Part shown: piece after piece, positions 15,866 to 23,829 of the stretch
How the letters are laid out: every line of letters starts with the position of its first letter
How positions within the stretch are numbered: position 1 is the first letter of the stretch
Source: Streptomyces griseoincarnatus
GTDB taxonomy: Bacteria; Actinomycetota; Actinomycetes; Streptomycetales; Streptomycetaceae
Direction: 5' to 3'
Assembly: GCA_014649575.1 (NCBI GenBank)
Contig: BMTH01000002.1
Coordinates: 376,423-440,422 of the forward strand
DNA length: 64,000 bases
Program-made: the position numbers and the translations under genes
Notes under the pieces: model-generated
The model's database searches: none
Told to the model about the DNA's origin: nothing
What the model saw: the letters and a program-made list of their open reading frames with translations, nothing else

Positions 15866-16561
15866 GTGGAGACTTCTGTGACCTGCGGAAAGGCGGAGCT
15901 CGTGGTGAAGGCGCCGGAGGCGGCCGTGCTCGCCGCGTTCGAGGCGGCGAAGGGGTTCATGCCGCTGGACGAGGGGCTGGCCCTGTACGCCGCCGCGGTC
16001 GAGGCCGGGCGGCTGGGGCTTCCGCTGCTGGAGATCGGGACGTACTGCGGCCGCTCCACGATCCTGCTCGCCGACGCGGCCCGCGCGGCCGGTGTCACCG
16101 CGCTCACCGTGGACCACCACCGGGGCAGCGAGGAGCAGCAGCCGGGCTGGGAGTACCACGACCCGGAGACGGTCGACCCGGAGCTGGGCATGATGGACAC
16201 CCTGCCGACCTTCCGGCGGACCCTGCGCCGGGCCGGTCTGGAGGAGCACGTGGTGGCGCTGGTGGGGCGGTCCCCGCGGATCGCCGCCCTGTGGGGGCGG
16301 CCGCTGGGCCTGGTGTTCGTCGACGGCGGCCACACCGACGAGCACGCGAGCGCCGACTACGAGGGCTGGGCCCCGCACGTCGCCGAGGGCGGGCTGCTCG
16401 TCATCCACGACGTCTTCCCCGACCCCGTGGACGAGTTCACCGGGCAGGCCCCGTACCGCGTGCACCAGCGGGCGCTGGCGTCCGGGGAGTTCACCGAGGT
16501 CTCCGCCACGGGTTCGCTGCGCGTCCTGCGCCGTACGGGTGCGGCCGCCGCGCACCGCTAG
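15866..16561 (+). CDS. class I SAM-dependent methyltransferase
   Basis: A 231-residue Rossmann-type methyltransferase of the Methyltransf_24 type. The SAM-binding motif I is LLEIGTYCGRSTILLAD. Motif II-like LTVDHHRGSEEQQPG and motif IV LVFVDGGHTDEHASADYEGW follow, with LLVIHDVF at the end of the sheet. The acceptor is unknown. The start is GTG 15866, with GTG 15878 as an alternative; ribosome sites are weak for both. The stop lies 9 bp before the amidase gene, so the two are probably co-transcribed. Confidence 0.85.
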   Translation: METSVTCGKAELVVKAPEAAVLAAFEAAKGFMPLDEGLALYAAAVEAGRLGLPLLEIGTYCGRSTILLADAARAAGVTALTVDHHRGSEEQQPGWEYHDPETVDPELGMMDTLPTFRRTLRRAGLEEHVVALVGRSPRIAALWGRPLGLVFVDGGHTDEHASADYEGWAPHVAEGGLLVIHDVFPDPVDEFTGQAPYRVHQRALASGEFTEVSATGSLRVLRRTGAAAAHR

Positions 16562-16570
16562 GGTGGCTGC

Positions 16571-17539
16571 GTGTCGTACACAGGTCCCGACTTCGATCCG
16601 CCCCCGGAGCGGCGCTCCCGCCGTGGTCCGCTGACCGTGGCCCTCGCGGCGCTCGTCTGCGGCGGGCTGCTCGGCTGGGGTGTGTACGCGGCCACGGGCG
16701 GCACGGACGACAAGGGCGCGGAAACCGGGGGTTCCCCGTCGGCCGCGCCCCGCACGCCGTCGCCCGCCGCCTCCTCCCCCACCGCCGGCGGCTCGTCCCC
16801 GTCCGCGGAGGGCGAGGAGTCCCCCGCCTCACGGACGCCCTCCGCGTCCGCGCCCGCCGCGGCCGGCCCGCTCAAGGGCAAGGTCGTCGTCATCGACCCG
16901 GGGCACAACCCGACGAACGTGAAGCACACGGCGGAGATCAACCGTCAGGTGGACGTCGGCACGCACCGCAAGGAGTGCGACACCACCGGCACGTCCACCA
17001 ACGACGGGTACGCGGAAGCCGAGTTCACCCTGGACGTCGCCCACCGGATGCGCGCCCTCCTGGAGAAGCAGGGCGCGACGGTGAAGCTGACGCAGGACCG
17101 CGACCGGCCGTACGGGCCGTGCGTGGACGAGCGCGCCCGGATCGGCAACGCGGCGAAGGCCGACGCGGTCGTGTCGATCCACGCCGACGGATCCGGCGCC
17201 GGCAACCGCGGCTTCCATGTGATCCTGCCGGGCTCCGTGAACGAGGGCGAGGCGGACACCCGCGCCATCGTGGCGCCCTCGCGCGCCCTCGGGGAGCGCA
17301 TCGCGGGCAACTTCGTCCGTGTCACCGGCACCGCGCCGTCCAACTACACCGGCGGCGGCACCGGACTCGTCACGCGGAAGGACCTGGGCGGTCTCAATCT
17401 GTCAACGGTTCCGAAGGTGTTCATCGAGTGCGGGAACATGCGCGATAGCAAGGACGCGGCGCTGCTGACCAGCGGCGCCTGGCGGCAGAAAGCGGCGCAA
17501 GGGATTTCCGAGGGAATCGTGAGTTTCCTGCGCGGGTAG
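16571..17539 (+). CDS. N-acetylmuramoyl-L-alanine amidase (Amidase_3), membrane anchored
   Basis: A 322-residue cell-wall hydrolase that cuts the bond between MurNAc and the peptide stem. It has a short cytoplasmic N-terminus, one membrane helix (about 24-42), a Ser/Pro/Ala-rich wall-spanning linker (45-100), and an Amidase_3 domain (103-320). Zinc and catalytic residues are visible: VVIDPGHNP (His), YAEAEFTLDVA (Glu), VSIHADGSG (His) and KVFIECGNM (Glu). The start is GTG 16571. It follows the methyltransferase gene by 9 bp. Confidence 0.93.
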   Translation: MSYTGPDFDPPPERRSRRGPLTVALAALVCGGLLGWGVYAATGGTDDKGAETGGSPSAAPRTPSPAASSPTAGGSSPSAEGEESPASRTPSASAPAAAGPLKGKVVVIDPGHNPTNVKHTAEINRQVDVGTHRKECDTTGTSTNDGYAEAEFTLDVAHRMRALLEKQGATVKLTQDRDRPYGPCVDERARIGNAAKADAVVSIHADGSGAGNRGFHVILPGSVNEGEADTRAIVAPSRALGERIAGNFVRVTGTAPSNYTGGGTGLVTRKDLGGLNLSTVPKVFIECGNMRDSKDAALLTSGAWRQKAAQGISEGIVSFLRG

Positions 17540-17596
17540 GGATCAGCGCGCTGATCCGGGCGGACAGCCCCGTCCGGCGGACGATAGTGTCGTCCG
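17540..17596. promoter_or_regulatory. two inverted repeats between amidase and membrane-protein genes
   Basis: GGATCAGCGCGCTGATCC (17540-17557) is a perfect 18-bp palindrome starting right after the amidase stop; folded, it gives a 7-bp stem with a CGCG loop. CGGACGA-TAGTG-TCGTCCG (17578-17596) is a second perfect repeat, about 100 bp upstream of the next gene. The first probably acts as a terminator, the second as an operator or leader hairpin. Confidence 0.5.
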
Positions 17597-17698
17597 TACG
17601 ATCAGGGGCCACCCCCGCGCTTCGCACCGGACCCTACGGGGCGACCTGGTGACAGCGACGCCTCTTCCGACGACGAGACGACCTACGAAGGACCTGAA

Positions 17699-18511
17699 GT
17701 GAATATCCGCTCCCTCACTCGAGGCGACGGCGTGGTGATCGGAGCAGCCGTACTGCTGTTCATCGCGTCGTTCCTCGATCTGTACTCGATCGAAGGCGCC
17801 TCGGACAGCGTGGACATCCCCAGCCTGTGGGCGAGCGGTCCGGTGCTGCTGAGCGTGGTGCTGGCAGGCCTCATCGCCGCGGCCCTGATCGTCGTCGCCC
17901 GGGGCCTGCCGCAGGCGCCGAAGGTCGCGGGTCTGGACCTGGCGCCGTTCGGCGTCGCCTTCGCGGTGTTCGCCGCCTGGAGCGCACTGGGCAACGTCTT
18001 CGACCCGGCCGGCGGCGCCGACAACTTCGGGGGCGGCGGCGACGGCCCCGACGCGGGCCTCGGTCTGATCCTCGCGCTCGTCGCCACGCTGGTCATGGCG
18101 GCCGCCGCCGTGGCCACGCCACTGGTGCCGGCGCTCAAGGGCGCGCTGCTCCCGGCCGCCCGCCCCGCCGCCCCGCAGCAGCCGTACGGCGCGCAGCCGC
18201 CCGGCGGTTACGGCTACCCGGGCGCCCAGCAGGCTTCCTTCGGCGGCGGCCAGCCGGGCCAGCCGTACGGTGGTCAGCCGCAGCAGGGCCAGCCGGCCGC
18301 GCCGCCCGCCGCGGACTTCTCGCCGTTCTGGTTCGCCGTGCCGGTGCCGCGTCCGCTGTTCCCCGAGGACGGTTCGCCCACGCCGATCGCCGAACTCGCC
18401 CCGGGCACCTGGTACCTGGCGGTGGAGCAGCGTGGTCAGGCGCTGGTCGCGCAGACGCAGGACGGCCGCCGCGGCGTCCTCCAGGACACGTCGGGCATCC
18501 AGCGCGGCTGA
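17699..18511 (+). CDS. four-helix membrane protein with Gly/Gln/Pro-rich tail (DUF5336-like)
   Basis: A 270-residue protein with four hydrophobic helices (about 12-30, 45-68, 80-98, 120-142), then a Pro/Gln/Gly/Tyr-rich segment with QPYGGQPQQ-type repeats (160-205), then a C-terminal soluble segment of about 60 residues (FSPFWFAVPVPRPLFPEDG). The organisation resembles the actinobacterial DUF5336 family, but the function is unknown. The start is GTG 17699 with AAGGA 8 nt upstream. A small membrane protein gene lies downstream. Confidence 0.72.
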   Translation: MNIRSLTRGDGVVIGAAVLLFIASFLDLYSIEGASDSVDIPSLWASGPVLLSVVLAGLIAAALIVVARGLPQAPKVAGLDLAPFGVAFAVFAAWSALGNVFDPAGGADNFGGGGDGPDAGLGLILALVATLVMAAAAVATPLVPALKGALLPAARPAAPQQPYGAQPPGGYGYPGAQQASFGGGQPGQPYGGQPQQGQPAAPPAADFSPFWFAVPVPRPLFPEDGSPTPIAELAPGTWYLAVEQRGQALVAQTQDGRRGVLQDTSGIQRG

Positions 18512-18621
18512 GCCCCGGCCCCGTCGTCGACGGCCCCTCGCCCTGCCGGGCGCGGGGCCGTTCGCGTGCGGGCCCCGAACCGGGCTGGTTTCAAGCGGGC
18601 GTTCGGGGCCAGACGGACAGC

Positions 18622-18915
18622 ATGTCCCCTCGATATCGCTCTGGTTCCACCTCCGCGGGGACGGTCATCGCGGTGATCGCGGACGTCATGGCCGTCATCC
18701 TCGGACTGTGGATTCTGATGTACCTGCTGGACGCCAACCGGGCCAACGACCTGGTGCGGTTCGTCCATGACGCGGCGAACTGGCTGGCCGCCTGGTCGCG
18801 TGATCTGTTCACCTTCGACGAGGAGTGGGCGCGGGTCGTCTTCGGCTACGGACTCGCCGCCGTCGTCTACCTGTTCATCGGCCACGCCATCGCCGGCCGG
18901 CTGCGCCGCCACTGA
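18622..18915 (+). CDS. small two-helix membrane protein
   Basis: A 97-residue protein with hydrophobic helices at about 12-36 and 70-90, and a hydrophilic middle (DANRANDLVRFVHDAANWL). It is a conserved-looking actinomycete small membrane protein without a known function. The ATG start has a GACGGA-like ribosome site. A GC-rich hairpin between the preceding stop and this gene (around 18515-18560) may terminate upstream transcripts. Confidence 0.7.
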   Translation: MSPRYRSGSTSAGTVIAVIADVMAVILGLWILMYLLDANRANDLVRFVHDAANWLAAWSRDLFTFDEEWARVVFGYGLAAVVYLFIGHAIAGRLRRH

Positions 18916-18986
18916 CCCGGGCGGCCACTGCCCTGGGCGTCCGGGGCCCGGCGGGTAAACGCCGGGCGGTCGGGCGTCCGTACGGA

Positions 18987-20090
18987 TCAGGCGTCCGGGC
19001 AGCAGTCCGGGTCCATGCCCTTGGGCAGCTGCTCCCCGCCGAAGACCGCGCAGGTCGGCTCGTGACCGCCGAGGGCGGCGACGGCCAGCAGCAGTGACCC
19101 CGCCGTCCAGGTGGTCAGCTCGCGCGGCCATATGGCGTCGTCGTCGAAGACGTAGCCCGTCCAGTACAGGCCGCTCTCCGGGTCGCGCAGGTGCTGGATC
19201 GACTGGAGCACCTCCAGCGCGCGGTCGGACTCGCCCGTCGCCCAGAGCGCCAGGGCGAGTTCGGCCGACTCACCGCCCGTCACCCACGGGTTGGGCACCA
19301 CGCAGCGCACCCCGAGGCCGGGCACGACGAACCGCTCCCAGCCCTCGTCGATGCGCTCCCGTGCCTCCGCTCCGGTCAGCGCGCCGCCGAGCACCGGGTA
19401 GTACCAGTCCATCGAGTAGCGGTCCTTGTCCAGGAACCGCTCCGGGTGGCGCCGGATGGCGTGCCGCAGCGCGCCCACGGCCAGTTCCCAGTCGGGCTGG
19501 GGCTCCTCGCGCTGCTCGGCGATCGCGAGGGCGCAGCGCAGGGCGTGGTGGACGGAGGAGGAGCCGGTGAGCAGCGCGTCCGTGGCGGGCGTGCCGTCGT
19601 CGTCGCGCCGCCAGCCGATCTGCCCGCCGGGCTGCTGGAGTGTCAGCACGAACTCCACGGCCGCGCACACGGCGGGCCACATGCGGTCCAGGAACGTGTC
19701 GTCGCCGGTGGCGAGGTAGTGGTGCCACACGCCTACGGCGACGTAGGCGACGAAGTTGGTCTCCCGGCCCCGGTCGGTGACGTCGTCCGGGTCCCCGTCG
19801 GCGTAGGCCGCGTACCAGGAGCCGTCGTCGAGCTGGTGCCGGGCCAGCCACAGGTAGGCCCGCTCGGCCGCCTCGTGCTCGCCCGCCGTGTCCAGCGCCA
19901 TCGCGGCCTCGACGTGGTCCCACGGGTCGAGGTGGTGACCGCGGAACCACGGGACGGCGCCGTCCTCCCGCTGCACGGCGAGGATGCCGGCGACGGTCCG
20001 CGCCGCCTGCTCGGCCGTCAGCACGCCGTCGAGGACGAGGTGTTCGGACTGCGGGGCGCGAGGGTCGCCGGCCGGGCGGGAGGTCGTCAC
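18987..20090 (-). CDS. alpha/alpha-toroid protein (prenyltransferase/glycoside-hydrolase-like)
   Basis: A 367-residue soluble protein of repeated helical hairpins, each with a Trp/Gln/Asp-Gly turn (AVQREDGAVPWFRG, WLARHQLDDGSWYAAY, TLQQPGGQIGWRRDD, SIQHLRDPESGLYWTG), as in squalene-cyclase, prenyltransferase and six-hairpin glycosidase folds. The DxDD cyclase motif is absent, so I expect a sugar- or lipid-binding/processing role rather than terpene cyclisation. GTG 20090 overlaps the methyltransferase stop (GTGA). It is the last gene of a three-gene operon with a glycosyltransferase. Confidence 0.82.
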   Translation of the reverse strand: MTTSRPAGDPRAPQSEHLVLDGVLTAEQAARTVAGILAVQREDGAVPWFRGHHLDPWDHVEAAMALDTAGEHEAAERAYLWLARHQLDDGSWYAAYADGDPDDVTDRGRETNFVAYVAVGVWHHYLATGDDTFLDRMWPAVCAAVEFVLTLQQPGGQIGWRRDDDGTPATDALLTGSSSVHHALRCALAIAEQREEPQPDWELAVGALRHAIRRHPERFLDKDRYSMDWYYPVLGGALTGAEARERIDEGWERFVVPGLGVRCVVPNPWVTGGESAELALALWATGESDRALEVLQSIQHLRDPESGLYWTGYVFDDDAIWPRELTTWTAGSLLLAVAALGGHEPTCAVFGGEQLPKGMDPDCCPDA

Positions 20091-20827
20091 GTGGCGTCCG
20101 CCTCGGCGCGCGGCAGGTGCGGCTTGGTCGCGTAGGCCACGAAGCTCTTGCCGATCACCGGGTTGAGGGCCCGCTCGGCGACCCGGGTGGCCAGCGGCTT
20201 CTTCATGATGTCCCAGACCAGCAGCTTGTGGTACGCGCGGACCGGCAGCGCCTTGTCGTTGTCGACGCCGAACGCGCACTTCAGCCACCAGTACGGCGAG
20301 TGCAGGGCGTGGGCGTGGTGGGTGCCGTAGGGGCGCAGGCCCGCCTCGCGGATCTTGGCCAGCAGCTCGTCCGCCTTGTAGATGCGGATGTGGCCGCCCT
20401 CGACCTCGTGGTAGGCGTCGGACAGGGTCCAGCAGACCTTCTCCGGGCCGTAGCGCGGGACGGTGACGGCGATGCGGCCGCCCGGCTTGAGGACGCGCAC
20501 CATCTCGGCGAGCACGCCCTTGTCGTCGGGGATGTGCTCCATCACCTCGGAGATGATGACGACGTCGAAGGACTCGTCGGGGAAGGGCAGGGCGAGGGCG
20601 TCGCCCTCCATGGCGGTGGCGGTGGCCCCGGCGGGCGCCTCACCGGCCTCCTTCATCGCCGCGAACCACTTGGCGACCTCGCGGATCTCCTCACCGTTCT
20701 GGTCCAGCGCGACGACCTGGGCGCCGCGCCGGTAGCACTCGAAGGCGTGCCGTCCGGCGCCGCAGCCGAGGTCCAGGACGCGGTCGCCCGGGGCGAGCGG
20801 GAACCGGGAGAAATCGACGGTCAGCAC
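20087..20827 (-). CDS. class I SAM-dependent methyltransferase
   Basis: A 246-residue methyltransferase of the Methyltransf_11 type. Motif I is RVLDLGCGAGRHAFECYRRG, acidic motif II VVALDQNGEEI, and motif IV SFDVVIISEVMEHIPDD followed by VLKPGGRIAVTVPR. GTG 20827 overlaps the glycosyltransferase stop by 7 bp, and its own stop overlaps the toroid gene start, so all three are translationally coupled. A glycolipid or polyketide-like acceptor would fit, but this is inference. Confidence 0.88.
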   Translation of the reverse strand: MLTVDFSRFPLAPGDRVLDLGCGAGRHAFECYRRGAQVVALDQNGEEIREVAKWFAAMKEAGEAPAGATATAMEGDALALPFPDESFDVVIISEVMEHIPDDKGVLAEMVRVLKPGGRIAVTVPRYGPEKVCWTLSDAYHEVEGGHIRIYKADELLAKIREAGLRPYGTHHAHALHSPYWWLKCAFGVDNDKALPVRAYHKLLVWDIMKKPLATRVAERALNPVIGKSFVAYATKPHLPRAEADAT

Positions 20828-22278
20828 GTGGCCCTGCTTTCACGGTCGGAGGTGTCGGCCGCGGTCACGGGTACGCCGCCCGTGTCCGCGGGAGCGTCGG
20901 TGACGAGGTCGAGGTCCGCGGGCGCCGGGTCCTGCGGGGCCGTGGCCGTCACGCGCGGGGGCCCGCCCCGGCCGGCGCGGGCGGTCTCGACGGCCTCGCG
21001 GTAGCGGGCGACGGTGCCCTCGGCGGCGCGCGCCCAGGTGAAGTGGGCCAGCACGCGGTCGCGTCCGGCGGCGCCGAGACGGGCGCGCAGTTCGTCGTCG
21101 CCGAGGAGCCGGGTGAGCGCGGCGGCCAGGGCGCCCGCGTCGCCTGGCGGCACGGCCAGACAGGTCTCCCCGTCGCGTCCGGCGACCTCGGGGATGGCGC
21201 CGCCGGTGGTGGCGACCAACGGGGTGCCGGTGGCCATGGCCTCGGCGGCCGGGAGGGAGAAGCCCTCGTAGAGCGACGGCACGCAGGCGACCTGCGCGGA
21301 GCGCACCAGGTCGACGAGTTCGGCGTCGGAGATGCCCTTGACGAACTCGACGGCGCCTTCGAGGCCGTAGCGCTCCATCGCCTGGGCGACGGGGCCCTCG
21401 GCGGGGCGCTTGCCGACCACGACGAGGTGGGCGTCGGGCTGCTCGGCGCGCACCTTGGCGAGCGCCTCGACGAGGAAGACGAGGCCCTTCAGCGGCACGT
21501 CGGCACTGGAGGTGGTGACGATCCGGCCCGGGACGACCGCGACGGACGCGTCCGGGGAGAACAGGTCGGTGTCGGCGCCGATGTGGACGACGTGGACGCG
21601 GTCCTGCCGGACGCCGAGGTCCTCGACGATCTCGGCGCGGGAGCTTCCGGAGACGGTGAGCACGGACGGCAGGCGGCGCGCGACGCGCTTCTGCATGCGG
21701 GTGAACGCGTACCAGCGGCGCACCGACATACGGCGCTTCCAGTCCTCGGCGGCGTCCAGTTCGAGGCGGCGGTCGACGGTGATGGGGTGGTGGATGGTGG
21801 TCACCAGGGGCGCGCCGAGGTCGCCGAGCAGGCCGTAGCCGAGGGTCTGGTTGTCGTGGACGACGTCGAAGTCGCCGCGGCGGGCGCGCAGATGGCGGCG
21901 GGCGCGCAGCGAGAAGGTCAGCGGCTCGGGGAAGCCGCCGGTCCACATGGTGGAGACCTCGAGGGCGTCGATCCAGTCGCGGTACTCGTCGCGCTTCGGG
22001 GTGCGGAAGGGGTCCGGCTGCCGGTAGAGGTCGAGGCTGGGCAGCTCGGTGAGGCTCAGCCCGTCGTGCCCCTCGTCGAGCACCGGGTAGGGCTGCGCGC
22101 CGATGACCTCGACGTGATGCCCCAGCCGGGCCAGTTCGCGGGAGAGATGGCGCACGTAGACGCCCTGGCCGCCGCAGAACGGGTTTCCCTTGTAGGTGAG
22201 GAGCGCGATGCGGAGCGGTCGCGAGCCGTCGGATGCGGGGCCTGCCGAGGGCCCGGCCTGACTGGCCTCAGCGGTCAC
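20821..22278 (-). CDS. glycosyltransferase family 4 (GT-B)
   Basis: A 485-residue GT-B retaining glycosyltransferase. The N-terminal domain has CGGQGVYVRHLSRELARLGH, typical of GT4; the C-terminal domain has PLKGLVFLVEAL, then the donor-binding E-x7-E region in VPSLYEGFSLPAAEAMATG. It uses a nucleotide-sugar; donor and acceptor are unknown. The start GTG 22278 is chosen for its AGAAGGGGGG ribosome site and because the predicted transcription start is near 22305. The Ala/Asp-rich tail (last 50 residues) is probably disordered. It is the first gene of the operon under the KstR-type operator. Confidence 0.9.
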   Translation of the reverse strand: MTAEASQAGPSAGPASDGSRPLRIALLTYKGNPFCGGQGVYVRHLSRELARLGHHVEVIGAQPYPVLDEGHDGLSLTELPSLDLYRQPDPFRTPKRDEYRDWIDALEVSTMWTGGFPEPLTFSLRARRHLRARRGDFDVVHDNQTLGYGLLGDLGAPLVTTIHHPITVDRRLELDAAEDWKRRMSVRRWYAFTRMQKRVARRLPSVLTVSGSSRAEIVEDLGVRQDRVHVVHIGADTDLFSPDASVAVVPGRIVTTSSADVPLKGLVFLVEALAKVRAEQPDAHLVVVGKRPAEGPVAQAMERYGLEGAVEFVKGISDAELVDLVRSAQVACVPSLYEGFSLPAAEAMATGTPLVATTGGAIPEVAGRDGETCLAVPPGDAGALAAALTRLLGDDELRARLGAAGRDRVLAHFTWARAAEGTVARYREAVETARAGRGGPPRVTATAPQDPAPADLDLVTDAPADTGGVPVTAADTSDRESRATC

Positions 22279-22300
22279 TCTGGGCCCCCCTTCTGCCTGC

Positions 22301-22316
22301 ACTGTCCCGCGACAGT
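22301..22316. promoter_or_regulatory. inverted repeat at the glycosyltransferase transcription start
   Basis: ACTGTC-CCGC-GACAGT is a perfect 6-bp inverted repeat that overlaps the predicted -10 element and start site of the leftward promoter. It could be a second operator or a 5'-end hairpin. Confidence 0.4.
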
Positions 22317-22341
22317 ACGACGGGACGCCGATCTAGAACAA
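22312..22341 (-). promoter_or_regulatory. promoter of the glycosyltransferase operon
   Basis: On the minus strand, TTGTTC (22341-22336) and TACTGT (22317-22312) are 18 bp apart. The -35 hexamer lies inside the KstR-type operator, so repressor binding would block it. Confidence 0.55.
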
Positions 22342-22347
22342 GTTTCA
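22334..22347. promoter_or_regulatory. KstR-type operator
   Basis: TAGAACAAGTTTCA is an exact match to the published KstR operator pattern TnnAACnnGTTnnA. It lies between the KstR-like regulator gene and the divergent glycosyltransferase operon, overlapping the latter's -35 element. Confidence 0.7.
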
Positions 22348-22485
22348 GAGTTGATCGTTCGGAGGAACCGAATCTACCGGCAGGTAAGAACGGGGGCAGC
22401 GGTGGATCAGGTGATTCACGCCACGGCGGACGCCGTGCCATGCTGTCCGATCATCGATCCTCACCGACTGTCACGGACGGGACCC

Positions 22486-23136
22486 ATGCCCGCGGATGCC
22501 CACAGGACCAAGGCGGCGCCGGACGCCGGGCGCGCCGAGCCTGCCTCCCCGCTCACGGAGCGGCAGGAGGCGCGGCGCCGGCGCATCCTCGAGGCGTGCG
22601 CGCGGCTGGCCTCGCGGGGCGGTTTCGACGCGGTGCAGATGCGTGAGGTCGCGGAGTCCTCGCAGGTGGCGCTGGGCACGCTGTACCGGTACTTCCCTTC
22701 GAAGATCCATCTGCTGGTGGCGACGATGCAGGACCAGCTGGAGCACCTGCACGCGACGCTGCGGAAGAAGCCGCCGGCCGGCGAGACGGCGGCGGACCGG
22801 GTCGCCGGGACGCTGATGCGGGCCTTCCGCGCGATGCAGCGCGACCCGCTGCTGGCGGACGCGATGGTGCGGGCGCTGACGTTCGCGGACCGCAGTGTGA
22901 GCGCGGAGGTGGAGCAGGTCTTCCGGCGGACGACGGCCATCGTCCTGGACGCGACGGACCTGACCGACCCGACGCCCGAGCAGCTGTCGGCGGTACGGGT
23001 GATCGGGCACACCTGGCACTCGACGCTGATCACCTGGCTGTCGGGGCGCGCCTCCATCGAGCAGGTGGGCGTGGACATCGAAACGGTGTGCCGGCTGATC
23101 GACCTGACGGCTCCGCCGCGCTCCGGGCAGGGCTGA
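22486..23136 (+). CDS. KstR-like TetR-family regulator
   Basis: A 216-residue TetR repressor with the helix-turn-helix at about 25-70 (RRRRILEACARLASRGGFDAV, VALGTLYRYFPSKIHLL). The ligand domain has AMQRDPLLADAMVRALTFAD and WLSGRASIEQV, closely resembling KstR, the actinobacterial repressor of sterol/cholesterol catabolism, whose ligand is a steroid-CoA ester. The start is ATG 22486 with GGACGGGA upstream. An exact KstR box 139 bp upstream supports self-regulation and control of the divergent operon. No sterol-ring degradation genes are present in this window, so the inducer here may differ. Confidence 0.85.
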   Translation: MPADAHRTKAAPDAGRAEPASPLTERQEARRRRILEACARLASRGGFDAVQMREVAESSQVALGTLYRYFPSKIHLLVATMQDQLEHLHATLRKKPPAGETAADRVAGTLMRAFRAMQRDPLLADAMVRALTFADRSVSAEVEQVFRRTTAIVLDATDLTDPTPEQLSAVRVIGHTWHSTLITWLSGRASIEQVGVDIETVCRLIDLTAPPRSGQG

Positions 23137-23154
23137 CGAACCCGGGCGACCCCG

Positions 23155-23453
23155 ACGCGGCGTGCACCGCCGCCTCCACCACGTCCGAGCAGTGGGACGG
23201 CGGCTGCAACGGCAGGGTGACGATCACCGCGACCGGCGCGCCGGTCTCCCGCTGGAGCGCGACGCTGCCCCCGAGGTCGTCGCAGCAGGTGGTCTCGGTG
23301 TGGAACGGGTCACCCAGCCGCAACGGCAACGTGATGACCGTCCGCTCCACCTGGAACGGCTCGCCGGCGGCCGGCGCCTCGACCAGCTTCGGCCTCACCG
23401 TCGACGGCTCCTCCGCGTCCCCGCCGCAGATCGGCGCCTGCACCGCCTCCTGA
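23155..23453 (+). pseudogene. orphan CBM2 (cellulose-binding) domain fragment
   Basis: This frame runs on from the KstR-like gene region without its own start codon and ends at TGA 23451. It contains a family 2 carbohydrate-binding module pattern: EQWDGGCNGRVTITATGAPV, SRWSATLP, VVSVWNGSPSRNGNVMTVRS, then STWNGSPAAGASTSFGLTV and a final GAC. Such modules occur at the C-terminus of secreted cellulases and chitinases. The catalytic domain and signal peptide are missing, so this is a degraded remnant. Confidence 0.65.
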
Positions 23454-23596
23454 CCCTCCTCGCCCTTCCTCCTCCCGGTCCGCACCCGCCCGCGGGTGCG
23501 GACCGGCTCACGGGCGCCGTGACCCCCGTCACCTCACGTCTGTGTGCCTCTCCTCGCGCACACGGCCGCCCCGGACACCCGTTCTACGGGCGGGTA

Positions 23597-23751
23597 GAGT
23601 GGCCGGGTCGTATCACACCCGTACGGGGGGAAGCCGGTGCGAATCCGGCGCTGACCCGCAACCGTGAGCCGTCCCGGGGACGGTGAGCCGGAATGCCCCG
23701 CACGGATCGTGACCGGCTCACGTGCCCGGCGTCCCGCCGGCGCACGGGCAC
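23597..23751 (+). ncRNA. cobalamin (B12) riboswitch
   Basis: The aptamer core reads GGGAAGCCGGTGCGAATCCG then GCGCTGACCCGCAACCGTGA, the classic conserved cobalamin-riboswitch segments, followed by a GAGCCGGAATGCCCCGCA match to the B12 box. The aptamer spans about 23597-23720. A downstream hairpin (GTGCCCG 23722-23728 with CGGGCAC 23745-23751) is the probable expression platform. It precedes five overlapping transport genes, so it should shut the operon down when adenosyl- or methylcobalamin is plentiful. Confidence 0.92.
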
Positions 23752-23829
23752 CGTCGAGGTATACGGAGCCGAGCCGCCGGGGTGTCCCGCGCTGCCCGGC
23801 CCTCTTTCAGGGAGAGGCACCCGCCCGTC

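Noticed and set aside
18987..22278. Glycosyltransferase, methyltransferase and toroid genes as a terpene gene cluster
   Set aside because: The toroid protein lacks DxDD and other cyclase motifs, and no isoprenoid-synthesis gene is nearby.
21043..22485. Long plus-strand open frame ahead of the KstR-like gene
   Set aside because: It is the antisense shadow of the glycosyltransferase; only the part from ATG 22486 has conserved regulator sequence.
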